DNA from: Daucus carota subsp. sativus
Taxonomy: Eukaryota > Streptophyta > Magnoliopsida > Apiales > Apiaceae
DNA length: 64,000 nt
Direction: 5' to 3'
Assembly: GCF_001625215.2 (NCBI RefSeq)
Contig: NC_030381.2
Location: 54,113,214-54,177,213, forward strand
The notes beneath the pieces are model-generated. The model was given only the letters and a program-made list of their open reading frames with translations. It was not told the DNA's origin and made no database searches. Shown here one piece after another: positions 35,505 to 45,837 of the stretch. Within the stretch, counting starts at the first letter, position 1. Each line of letters begins with the position of its first letter. The position numbers and the translations under genes are program-made.

Positions 35505-37098
35505 TCAAAAAAGCCTAGTGGAATCCAGCTGGGCAGCCTGTACGAAGTAACATGAATGTGTAAAAAAGGCCCGACTATAGTGTGGCATGTCTGCTTCCTC
35601 CACCAACCGAACCAAATTTTAGTTTGTTAGTGATTTTTAAATTCGGGAATCAATAATCATCGGTCAATTATCAACTTTGTAATAAATTATTCATCGAATA
35701 ATTATTATTTAATTGATTAGCCATCGATCACCAAACGTTCAAGCTAGTTATATAAATATTAAAACGTGGTAGTTAGAAACTTGAACACATGATTTCACTT
35801 CAAATTATTGGTTAGATGTTCCTAATCCTCACCGGAAAGGAGAAACTTGTAGTTAAGACTTTAAGATAACTTTTGATTTCAATAATTTTCAGGTTCGATA
35901 TATTCCGAGATTCTATTGACTAAAGGGTTCATTTCTCCGCTGAATTAAAATAAAATTTAATACATCTAGCGATTTTAGTCGCGGAACATGGAAAAAAGAC
36001 CTCGTCAGGCGGTTAAAAAACATTGAACAAATCTCATTCAGCGCAACATAAGTCATGATAGCTGGATTAATGGGGCCTTGGTTAAGGGATCCTGACATAT
36101 GTATGTCACGCACCTGGATCCTTTGACTAAAATCATATTTTTTTAAGCTGCATTCTAGACCCTTATCGTGATAATCCTGACCAAAATTATTTTTAGAAAC
36201 ATTTAAATTATTGAATTAAGTTATGAAAAATTAAAAGAAATTAACTGATAACTAATATGTAATGTTTTAGGAAATTTAATTCTTATTATTAAATTAAATA
36301 TAAAGCAATAATCTATTTTGTAAGCTATGAGTTTACAGAAGGATAATGTATTTCGAGGACAGAGTTAGGATTTTAGAGTAGTGGAGACAAAAAAAACAAT
36401 ATGTTGATAAAACAATTTTATTGTCATCAGTTCGAGTTCTACGATCATGGATGCAAAACAAATTTTTTATTAAAAATATAAGAGATATATACTACCTCCA
36501 CCCGTGTGTATCTCAGATGCGTTTTGAATTTATAATTTGAAATTTTAAAACCGCATGGAAGTAGCCAACTCATATTTGCATGCATAAAAGAAATACGAAG
36601 GATAAGATCATTTTAATTTGTCTAAATCAACAATCAAAATTACAATCTACAATCTAATGCAAATTAACAATTAAAATCAAACAAGAAATTATTGTCTAAA
36701 TAAAAACTACGAATTATTAATTAATTACTCAATCTTTAAAACACAATAACATGATTAGCAATCTTAACTTAAAAAAAAAAAAAAAAAAGTGGGCAAGGTG
36801 TACCCCACGTGAGGGATAAAGGGAGATGCAGGGACCGTGTGACGTGTGTACAGTACTCCAAATAAAGGAATAGCTATCGATATGGATCGCACCCCGGTCT
36901 AATTTAGGACCGGTTGGAACGGATATAAATTATTTAATATTGAATCTGGGTAGATAAAAATATGATTTTAGAAAAATCTGGTCTAACATAAGTAAGATAT
37001 GAATTTGATACGATCTTATCCGTAAATGATTTGTTCTAATTTATATATATAATATATTATATTAAATATAAAATAAACTAGTGGTTTATACTACAAAC
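35505..37098. other. Intergenic stretch, nothing firm recognised
   Basis: No coding frame with support. 36422-36450 (GTTCGAGTTCTACGATC) may be a remnant of a SINE B box; 36771-36788 is a plain A run. Otherwise AT-rich. Confidence 0.5.
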
Positions 37099-37100
37099 TA

Positions 37101-37401
37101 CTCCTCCGTCCCACCAGATTCTTTACAGTTTCCTTTTTGGGATGTCCCATCCAATTCTTTACATTTCAAAACTTACCAAAAATAGTTAATGGGTCCCACC
37201 ACTTCCCAACTTTTCCTTCCTTTTCACACTACTTTTACTACTTTTCACACTACTTTTACTCCACTATCTCCTTTTTATACATTAAAAATCAATGGAACCC
37301 ACCACTTCACCCACTTTTCTTTCACTTTTCCACTACTTTATACATATTTCTTAACCTCCGTGCCCAAACCAAACGTAAAGAATTGGCTGGGACGGAGGGA
37401 G
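37101..37401. mobile_element. Stowaway MITE (copy 2)
   Basis: Starts CTCCTCCGTCCCACCAGATT after TA (37099-37100) and ends GGCTGGGACGGAGGGAG before TA (37402-37403). Aligns with 6429-6727 along its length (TTTTTGGGAT.TCCCATCC, GGGTCCCACCA, AACCAAACGTAAAGAATT). Confidence 0.93.
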
Positions 37402-37509
37402 TACAAAGGCAACAATGGATCTGGCATCTCTCTGCCTTCTGTTTGTTTTTTTACCGAATGCCTGAACGTTCCACTCTTTCACAATTAATGCAACTTATAT
37501 AAATATTAA

Positions 37510-38193
37510 CAGGAGTGTATTAGATTGGGATTTTAAAGATTTTTTTCATTCATGAAATCCAAGAGTATTCGATTGGGATTGTTTGAAATCCATTAAAATC
37601 TTGAGGCATTCAATTGGGATTTTAAATTATGCTTTAAAATCTGATGGTATTCAAATGGGATTGTTTAAAATCCATTAAAATCTGATACTCCCTCCGTCCC
37701 TTTTTACATGTCTCTTGTGAAAAAAAATTTTGTCCCAAATTACTTGTCCACTTCTCTTTTCAAAGCAACTTTTTGTATGTTTTTTCAAAATGTAACAACT
37801 TCCAATGTTTGACTAGCATATATATACACAACTCTATCTAATTCATTACGTTTATTAGGGATATGTATGAAAACAAGATATCCACCCAACATTTTCTTAA
37901 GATGCGTTATTTTTTCAAAAGGGACAAGTAAAAAGGGACGGAGGGAGTAGTATTCAAATGCTGATGGATTTTTTTGCATTTCATAAAATGATGGATTTTG
38001 TGGCATTATTCAGTGTATTTTAAGTTTTTTGAAATCTCATCAAAATCAATGGAATTTTGAAGCATTGTGCTTTAATCCCATCAATTCTGCGACATTTTAT
38101 CAAGAATCCGCACAAAATCAAAATCAAACACAATCCATTAAAATTCACAGACTAAAAAACAATTCATTAAAATCCCAATCGAATACACCCCTC
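37510..38193. mobile_element. Tourist-like MITE interrupted by a Stowaway
   Basis: Termini CAGGAGTGTATTAGATTGGG and (complement of right end) GAGGGGTGTATTCGATTGGG, flanked by TAA at 37507-37509 and 38194-38196; a TAA duplication indicates PIF/Harbinger (Tourist). The body repeats GGGATTTTAAA and ATCTGATGGTATTCAA motifs. A second, shorter copy lies at 56032-56422. A Stowaway occupies 37688-37947. Confidence 0.92.
37688..37947. mobile_element. Stowaway MITE nested in a Tourist MITE
   Basis: CTCCCTCCGTCCCTTTTTAC at the left and AAAAAGGGACGGAGGGAG at the right; TA at 37686-37687 and 37948-37949. The other Tourist copy shows the uninterrupted text ATCTGATGGTATTCAAAT, against ATCTGA[TA..TA]GTATTCAAAT here. 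Confidence 0.95.
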
Positions 38194-38989
38194 TAAGTTT
38201 CCAGAGTTTATTAAAGACTTGTTTATAATTTAATTAATGTTTGTGTTTCAAAATGCTATATTTTGATTTTATGAATTATTATTTTTAATGATTTCAACAG
38301 ATTTATGTGAGTTAAGGTTTTGTTTTTTAAGCATAAATGAAGTGGAGTTCTGAACTGAAATTCCATGATCTTACAAATTAGAATATGAATCATGTCCTAT
38401 ATAATCTGATTCGAATTTGAATCTGATAAAATTGAACGGATTAGAATACGAATTACGCAATACAGCAAGAGCAAAACAACTACCAGCCGAGTAGTAAAAT
38501 TGATGGTTGCGATTTGCCAAAAGCAGAGGCAGTTGTCACAATAAAGAAAAACAGATCTGGAGATGAATTCTACTGTAGTAAAATTGGATTTAGTGTTGCA
38601 GTCCCACAAGGAATTTATGGAGGTGACAAGAGGTGACCAGATTCATTCAAATTTTTGTGAAGAATTAATTTTGATAGCAAAGCTCAAAGATTCCGTATTT
38701 TTCTAATCTAGTCCCATCTATATCACACAAAAATTATCAACTAAATCATATAAATAAGAGCTCTAAATTATTTATAAAAATAATAATAAAGGCATGTTCA
38801 ATAACAACAATCCCGAATACCAAATCTGAATTAACTAAATTTTAGCAAAAACACACCAAATTCAAACAAGATCAACAGGAATACAAGCACCAAATCAACA
38901 ATACTAAGTTAAAATTAACAACTTTAAGTGCGCTAAATCACCATCATGAATCAATTATATAGGAGGGGAAGGTACATAACATTTACATT
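38194..38989. other. AT-rich intergenic stretch
   Basis: No gene or complete repeat recognised. Confidence 0.5.
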
Positions 38990-39340
38990 TTAAGAAGGTG
39001 GTAATTATGACAGGAACTCATATTTCATAATTAAAGATTGTTCATTATTAATAATTTACATTTTCGGCATATGTTTATCGCTGGTATCCGACATGTAGAT
39101 AGCTGACATGGTAATACTAATAATGACTTTAATATGATAATATCAATTGTGATATTACTGCTTATTGGGATGTTGATGTAATTTGAATCATTTAGGTTTT
39201 GATTTTACTTTCAGCTTTAAAAATTTTTAAACTCTATGAGTTAAATGATTAAAGAACAAATTAGATAATCAGTTTTAATATATTATTTATCCAAGTTGTA
39301 TTATGTTTTGATTAATTAAAGTGTGTTTTCCAGAGAAAAA
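38990..39340 (+). mobile_element. Diverged copy of the 838-bp retroposon (3' half)
   Basis: Aligns with 18127-18600: AAAGATTGTTCATTATTAAT, TTTCGGCATATG, GCTGGTATCCGACATGTAGA and TAGCTGACATGG have direct partners there, and the end (GTATTATGTTTTGATTAATT ... A run) matches the 3' end. The CT-rich 5' half and one of the two 48-bp repeats are absent. Confidence 0.75.
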
Positions 39341-39354
39341 AATACACCAACATG

Positions 39355-39440
39355 AATTCATCATTTTTTTTTTTGGTAAGTCAGAAAATATATATATTGA
39401 GAATCTCGGAGAGCCCGGGATAATCTGGAAATTCATCATT
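39355..39440 (-). mobile_element. Short truncated retro-insertion
   Basis: AATTCATCATT at 39355-39365 and 39430-39440 flank 64 bases that end, on the minus strand, TTTTCTGACTTACC plus an A run. Confidence 0.65.
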
Positions 39441-39912
39441 AATATATATTCAGAGAGAGACTAGATCTAGAAATTAAAGATTCTCTTTGGATACTACCCG
39501 TTCTTTTCCATTTTCTCCCGCTTTACTCTTCTTGTCCCTTTCTCTTTCTTTTTTTGCTTTTCCTCATCCATCTATGAAATTCATAATAATAAGACATAAA
39601 TTAATTAATAAAAATATGAGAGCAAATAATAATTGAGAATTAGAAATATTCGAATATATGCAATCATCACCACCACGAAAATTCATAAATTCACAATGAT
39701 ACACATGCTATGGTATTTACTTTCCATGAATTTGTCACCATATATACTATTTCGGATTTTTTTGATATATTTTATATTTGTATACTGTTTTGATAAAGAA
39801 AATGTATAGATGAAATCAAATGAACTTCTAAATTATTTTTAAGTTTAATTATATTAAGTTAGATATATTCAATCAATTTGAATTATGACAGATTAATATA
39901 AATTTGTATTTT

Positions 39913-39958
39913 AGATTTTCGTATTTCTTGCTCTCAAAAAAAAAAAGATTTTCGTATT
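39913..39958 (+). mobile_element. Poly(A) micro-insertion, 13-bp target duplication
   Basis: AGATTTTCGTATT at 39913-39925 and 39946-39958 flank TCTTGCTCTC plus ten A. Confidence 0.75.
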
Positions 39959-40363
39959 ACGTTTTACTGCCAATTATCATTATATCAAATTGTTATGTCG
40001 GGTCTTCCGATTTAAGAAAGAGAAAAATGGTATATTAGTTTTCATTTTTCTCTAAGTATTTCTGAAATAGAAAAAAATGTTCTAAATATAATTAAAAAAC
40101 TTCTCAAATTTTATATTTTATTTACTTTTAAAAGTATCACTCATATAAAAAATTAAAAATTTTCGTTTTAATTCTCTATCATAAGAAAACCGTTTAACAT
40201 GCCCCGTGATCACAAAGTCACAGCTAACTAGAGCTTCCTTTTTTTTCCTCGCAACAAAAATGGATGAATTAATATTTTCAAGATTATTAAATTTTATTGA
40301 TTTTAACTAATATTCTATACATTTAAAAATTTCTAAGAAAAATGTAAATTTGATTAAAAACAA

Positions 40364-40735
40364 CAGTGTTACAGAAATCGGGAATCGGACCTAATCGGTT
40401 AAGCTACCGATTCAAGGATTAATCGGAAATCGGGGATTAATCGGAAGGATTGATCGGAGTTAAAATCGGGTTTATTTTAATATTAAAATATTATTTAATA
40501 TTTAGTTATTATTATATTAACTATTTAGTAACTAATATATTTACTATATTCATAAACTCTATAATTATTCATATTTAAAGTAATATAGTATCTTAATTTT
40601 AATAATTTATCACATATACTTCGATTATAAAATATATATAAGGATTAATCGGATTTCGAAAATCAGATCGGTGGCCGACCTTGCAGAGGATTAATCGGGG
40701 ATTTATCGATTAAATTGGGGATTTTTAGAACACTG
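40364..40735. mobile_element. hAT-type MITE, ATCGG-rich (copy 2)
   Basis: Starts CAGTGTTACAGAAATCGG and ends GGGGATTTTTAGAACACTG, with exact 8-bp duplication AAAAACAA (40356-40363, 40736-40743). Same family as 16514-16884. It ends only 76 bases before the next start codon, so it sits in that gene's promoter. Confidence 0.94.
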
Positions 40736-40819
40736 AAAAACAATAATAAAACAACAACTAGTTAAAATGGCTTCTCTTTAAACCTCAGCGGAGTCAACAT
40801 CACTCTCTAGTCAACTTTA

Positions 40820-41060
40820 ATGGCGGATCAGCCCAAAACGACGTCGAATCGTCCATGGATTCTCGAGCTCGTCCCTCTTCTCGTGGTCATTCTTATAGTA
40901 GCTCACGTCCTCGCTCTGGTAATTTCAATTATTCCCAAAATACCCTTTCTATGCTCTCTTGCAACACCAATTCATATGTTTTTATGTATGAATGCAACAG
41001 GTTTACTGGGTATACAGATTAGCTACAGAGAGACAACCCCAGAGGAGAAAGAAGCACTAG
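40820..41060 (+). CDS. 52-residue single-pass membrane protein, two exons
   Basis: Exons 40820-40918 and 41001-41060, joined across an 82-base intron (CTCTG|GTAATT ... GCAACAG|GTTTAC). The protein starts MADQPKTTSNRPWILELVPL, has one membrane helix (about residues 15-35, LVPLLVVILIVAHVLALVYW) and ends VYRLATERQPQRRKKH. The basic tail after the helix suggests a cytosolic C-terminus; RRKKH loosely resembles an ER-retrieval signal (inference). I recall such small proteins being conserved in plants but do not know a function. If the intron is kept, the frame stays open to 41077 and would give 85 residues with a different tail, but clean splice sites and the basic C-terminus favour the spliced form. 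A hAT MITE lies just upstream. Confidence 0.8.
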
Positions 41061-41081
41061 AATTACTTCAAGATTAAAATT

Positions 41082-41230
41082 ACCCATATGGTAAATTTCT
41101 TGATTTTGCTTATTTTGTGGTTAATTTTACTGAATGTGTGAATTTAGTAGGAGTACCCATATGTTGAAGTTCTTGAATTTTGTCTCTTTTGTGGTTTAAT
41201 TTTGCTGTATGTGTAAATTTAGAACTGCCC
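41082..41230. repeat. Tandem duplication of about 75 bp, diverged
   Basis: ACCCATATGGTAAATTTCTT...GTGTGAATTTAG and ACCCATATGTTGAAGTTCTT...GTGTAAATTTAG are adjacent and alignable, right after the stop of the small membrane-protein gene. Confidence 0.75.
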
Positions 41231-43817
41231 ACTTGATTAATTTCTCCAGTTTTGCGTTTCTTTGTACATTATGGAATAGGTTCTGTTTTGATGTTTAAGT
41301 TTCTTGTTAAGCATTTTGCTAAAATTATGAAGCTACTGGAAATTTTTAGCAGGTGTACATTTTTGCCCGGGGGTTAGGGGTGGGTGGGGTGGTTGTCCCG
41401 TTATAATCTTTTAGATTTCGGGTTCTTAAATGATAGATTATGAATTTTTTTTTTAATGGTTTATGCAGTGTCTGTGTGTGTGTGTCACATTTATTGGGTT
41501 CAAATCGTTGATGTTTAATATTATTTTGAAGCTTTGCATAAACCTTACGCACAGTACTTCAATTTGGTGGTATATGTTTCATCTTAGCAGTCTGACTCTG
41601 ATCTGCGTAAGGTTTTTGTTTACTTGGTTCGAAATTTATCCTCTCCTTGGATTTTCACAGCTGTGCTTTATAATATTGAACTTGTAAAATTTCATATTGT
41701 TTTTTTACAGAAAGGTTTAAAAACTCCCTCTTTTATGGAATGGTGTTTACAGGAGTAATATACGGAGTAATAATTAGTTTAATATGTTATCCAATTCAAA
41801 TTCATCACATAATCAAAGTATCGAGATTTAAGGTAGTAGAGACTACTCAAAGTTTAGATGCTACACATACACAACATATGGTACTCCATAAATGCTTTTA
41901 CCATGTTTACATAGTTTTCTAGTGGAGACAGACTAACATGTATAGATGTGACCACTGTGAAAAATTCTCCGTTTAGCAGTTAAATGTTTACTGTTCTTTT
42001 GAGTACTAGACTATGACGCTTTATGTTTTTGCATGTTCTGATGTGAGCAGAGGTGGAGGGAGAAGTCTGCTTGCTTTCTCTGTCCCCTCAAGCTCTACTC
42101 TACTTTTTCATTCATCTGCTGCATGCAAAATGTTAGATATGTAGTGATCAAGATTGAATTTTCTAAGTTGTCGTCACTGTTCTTCAATCACATATACATA
42201 TACTGCTGATATATGTAGTTTTTCTTGGCAAAGTTTCAACCTATAAGAAAATTATTCTTTTGTTATCATATTATTATTTGCTATTTGAACTCTGTTAAAA
42301 TTATTAGTAGCGTTACTATAGTTTTGTTACCATGCTTGTTTAACTAAGATTCTTGTTTATGGTTATACAATAAGGATGCATTATGTCATTCACTAATCTC
42401 ATGCAATCGGTTTAGTGAACTATTGGCTCTTCAATCACCAGGTGTTTATGTGGTTCGTGTTACCATGTCTTTCACCATTTTATACCTGAAATAGGGGATG
42501 ACCTTTTATTGTAGTATATCGACTTTGGTGGTTCTAATATGTATTCGTTCCCTTGCTCACAAAATCGCTGTTTTGTTATTGACTTCCACCTTGTATTAAT
42601 TTCAGAATTGTGCCCTTTAATTGACACGCAATAGTATAATAATAACTTTCACATTACTGTCATAAATGGCCAAATGTTATTGCTTAACAAACTTATTGTG
42701 TCAGATATTGGTAATGGGGCCATCTATAATGTAGCGTGGGTGTTCGTGCTTATCTTTTATACTGATGGCTGTCATAGCTTATCAATCTTGAAGCTTTTGA
42801 TTTCACGAACTTAAAAAGAGTTTCTTGTGCCATATATGATTTAAACTTATTCAGTATTTTAAGTTAAAAAGTTAAATTTTCTTTGATCACAAATTTATAA
42901 AGTGTTACAGCTTACAAAGGTTTTGAAGAAAAAATATCATTAACCACTCAATCGCTCATGTATTGTAGGCGGTAGGTGCCATGCTTTCCTTCCTAGCTCA
43001 TCACTTTGCCTAGGATTTCAACAACTGCTTATTCTGCATTATAAGTTATGGTTTTTTACTGTCATCTCATGCCTACTTCTGTTAGTGAAATGCTGCATGA
43101 AAGCTTGTGAAAATATATCATTATAACTCTGTATTATCCATAAAATTCATGATACGTGGTGATTTCCTGTTAAAAGACATTAACAGAGATTCTACTTTTT
43201 TGAGCGTGTGGTAAAAGATATAGCTTTCCTAGTCTTATTCCCTTTGTGTATATGTCTTAATGTTATATTTTCATTTGCCAACTCCTCTGACATTATTTCT
43301 CTTCTTTGCTTCGGCCCCTTGGGCATAAAAGTTAGTGTGAGACAGTGTGTGATTTTTAACATACACCTACATTCCATTATCTCTTTAATTTTCTCTCTTT
43401 AAATATTTGTATTTTATCACGCGGGTCCTGATCATCATATTCGTTTTCTTATCTACAGAGAATACATGATCCAAAATGGATTTTATATCATCAGCAGAAG
43501 CCAAGTTTCTAATACACAATCGTAAGATAGCAATAGATATGCAGTCTAAATTGTATTCTGAAAGGACATCATGAAATATTGCTGTGCCGATCTGGGTGTA
43601 TCTTCCTGGTAAGTACAGTTTGGACTTGGTGCTGTAGATTTTAAGGCTAGTCATATTAAAATTTATTCATGAAACACTTTTAGTTGTGTGTACCGCCTGA
43701 AGTACTAATCCTGTAATGATGTACAATTAAAATCTCACCTACTGATTTTTAATTAGTACCAACTACTAAGCCTGTATTGATGTACAACAAAATTTCATGT
43801 TGTTCTCATATTGCTCA

Positions 43818-43923
43818 GTGTTTTATTTTGTTTATTTCTTGATTTGAGACATGCGAAGTCAAGTGGAAACGTGTTTTATTTTGTTTATTTCTTGATTTGA
43901 GACATGCGAAGTCAAGTGGAAAC
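43818..43923. repeat. 53-bp perfect tandem repeat, two copies
   Basis: GTGTTTTATTTTGTTTATTT...GTCAAGTGGAAAC occurs at 43818-43870 and 43871-43923 with no difference. Confidence 0.95.
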
Positions 43924-44559
43924 GTTATTATCCTAAGCTAAGAGGAAAAAATTGACCAAGAAATATATATCATCAATAAGTGCAGATTAAATTATTGCAG
44001 CATCGAATACTTGTACGGCTAATATTTATGTCCAAAATGCTCAGTATTGAAATTTAGCTGTAACTTTTTCTAACTTACAAAAATAGAGTCTAATCATCTT
44101 GTGCAAGTACACGAGTTACAAAATTGCCCCTTAGGAGACAATAGAAGTTGACAAAGTAAATCCTTTGTTATTTCTGTCATTTATATTATCGCAATTATGG
44201 ATGGCAGGGAAATCTCTTTTTTCGCTTTGATTTGCTTATAGACAGCCTATTTATACACAGTACACATACACATCTATATATTGTCATAGAGTATCATAGT
44301 TCTGTAATCACAGTTTGCATGGTAGTTAATGCAGGCCAGTGAAAAAAAATGAAAGGCATAAATGTAATTTCTCCTAGAATTTAACTACCAATATATATGT
44401 TCTCCCTCCAAAATAGCCTTCCCTTCCATCATTTCTGGGGAAGGAGAACCAGAGCTGCGGGTCTTCTTTCTTTTTCCCCTTTCATTGCACAAAATCAAAC
44501 ACATCTGTCCCTTGTTTCTCCGATTTAATATAATCATAAACATATATATAGACATAAGA

Positions 44560-45423
44560 ATGTCTTTAGTGAAGCGGAAGCTTAAGCGCCGATGCTCTGG
44601 CATTGAGCAATGTGCAAAACTATTGGAAGATGACTGGAAATACGAGGTTATCTATGGTGGATCATTGAAGCACGTGGACCTGAAACACGGGTCCAACGGC
44701 TGGGCTTCACCGCCAGGAGACCTCTTCTCACTCCGATCACAAACTTATTTTACCAAAAAAGCTAAGGCTCCGTCTGGTCCATGGCTTCTTCAACCAGCCG
44801 GTGTCGATTGGTTGAGATCCTATGATAAATTGGACCATGTATTGGGGAGAACAGATAATCGGGTAATGAACGCTTTGAGAAAAGCGCAATCTATAGGTAA
44901 GAACATGAAGTCATTTGTAATGGCCGTGAATCTACAAATGCCTGGACGTGAGAATCACAGTGCAGTTTTTTATTTCTCGACGGATGATCCTATTGCTTCC
45001 GGTTCGCTTTTGGACCGATTTATTAACGGCGATGATGCCTTTCGCAACAGCCGGTTTAAGATGGTGAACCGGATTGTAAAAGGACCGTGGCTTGTAAAGA
45101 ACACCGTCGGAAACTACTCTGCGTGTTTATTAGGAAAAGCATTGAGTTGTAGTTACCATAGAGGTGACAATTATCTTGAGATTGATGTAGACATTGCTAG
45201 CTCAGCTATCGCGACAACGATTTTGCATTTGGCATTGGGGTGCGTCACGGCGGTGACGATCGATATGGGATTCATGGTAGAAGCACAGTGTGAAGAGGAG
45301 TTACCGGAGAGATTGTTTGGCGCGGTCAGGATTTCGGAAATGGAAATGTCGTCAGCGAGTTTCGTTGAGACGAGATCGTTTAATAAGAAAGTTGGAGGTG
45401 CTGGTAGTCTTAGTACTAATTAG
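44560..45423 (+). CDS. DUF1336 (EDR2_C) domain protein
   Basis: An intronless 287-residue protein. Residues about 33-280 match the C-terminal domain of ENHANCED DISEASE RESISTANCE 2 and its relatives (DUF1336): GGSLKHVDLKHGSNGWASPP, DLFSLRSQTYF, SFVMAVNLQMPG, FYFSTDD, DRFINGDDAFRNSRFKMVN, GPWLVKNTVGNYSACLLGK, NYLEIDVDIASSAIA and PERLFGAVRI are all in the expected order. There is no START or PH domain in front, so it is of the short, domain-only type known in plants. Molecular function is unknown for this short class; EDR2 itself limits cell death and binds lipid through other domains. The ATG at 44560 (MSLVKRKLKRRCSG) is chosen because it opens the conserved part after a basic leader; the frame is open upstream without another ATG. 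It ends 415 bases from the convergent aspartic-protease gene. Confidence 0.92.
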   Translation: MSLVKRKLKRRCSGIEQCAKLLEDDWKYEVIYGGSLKHVDLKHGSNGWASPPGDLFSLRSQTYFTKKAKAPSGPWLLQPAGVDWLRSYDKLDHVLGRTDNRVMNALRKAQSIGKNMKSFVMAVNLQMPGRENHSAVFYFSTDDPIASGSLLDRFINGDDAFRNSRFKMVNRIVKGPWLVKNTVGNYSACLLGKALSCSYHRGDNYLEIDVDIASSAIATTILHLALGCVTAVTIDMGFMVEAQCEEELPERLFGAVRISEMEMSSASFVETRSFNKKVGGAGSLSTN

Positions 45424-45837
45424 ATTAATGATTCCTGGTTTGTTAAGAAACTAATTAAAACGAAAACTGATTTTTCGTTAAAATAATTTTGTTGCATTTT
45501 GTGTTCTTCATATTATAATTAGATGATAAGTGTTGGCATTGTAGCAGTTTCTGCATCTCATTATGAGTATAATGTTACTGACTCGAACTCTCGAACTCTT
45601 GTTATCGTGATTATACATTCGATCCACCTTAAACCCGAAGGTGTTAGTTCAGAATCATGTAATTCATATATGTAAATTGTATACACTTTATAGAACTTGA
45701 TCTTACATTCATGTGTTTATCATTCTTTGTTCTTGCAATAATAATATTTGATGTCTATAGCCTAAAATCATTTCTTCCGATGACTGAAAGCTATCTGTCA
45801 TATTTTCTGGCAATTATCGACACCGGAATCAACTTGT
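45424..45837. other. Convergent 3' intergenic region
   Basis: Holds the 3' flanks of the plus-strand DUF1336 gene and the minus-strand aspartic protease. AT-rich, no other feature. Confidence 0.6.

Larger units (their letters stand above)
41061..44559. other. Long stretch between the small membrane-protein gene and the DUF1336 gene
   Basis: No protein gene I can support. It includes two tandem duplications (listed) and is less repeat-rich than other gaps. Part may be 3' UTR of the upstream gene. A minus-strand frame of 89 codons at 43654-43385 has no recognisable motif or ATG start. Confidence 0.5.

Noticed and set aside
36771-36788. A run as a further poly(A) micro-insertion
   Set aside because: No direct repeat on its two sides.
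40820-41077. Unspliced 85-residue protein as the main product
   Set aside because: A clean GT-AG intron and the basic tail after splicing give a better model; kept as a possible isoform only.
43385-43654. 89-codon minus-strand frame in the gap before the DUF1336 gene
   Set aside because: No ATG at its start, no recognisable motif, no splice support; could be chance.
44485-44559. Upstream start of the DUF1336 protein at a TTG
   Set aside because: Nuclear genes start at ATG almost always; 44560 is the first ATG in frame and opens the conserved part.
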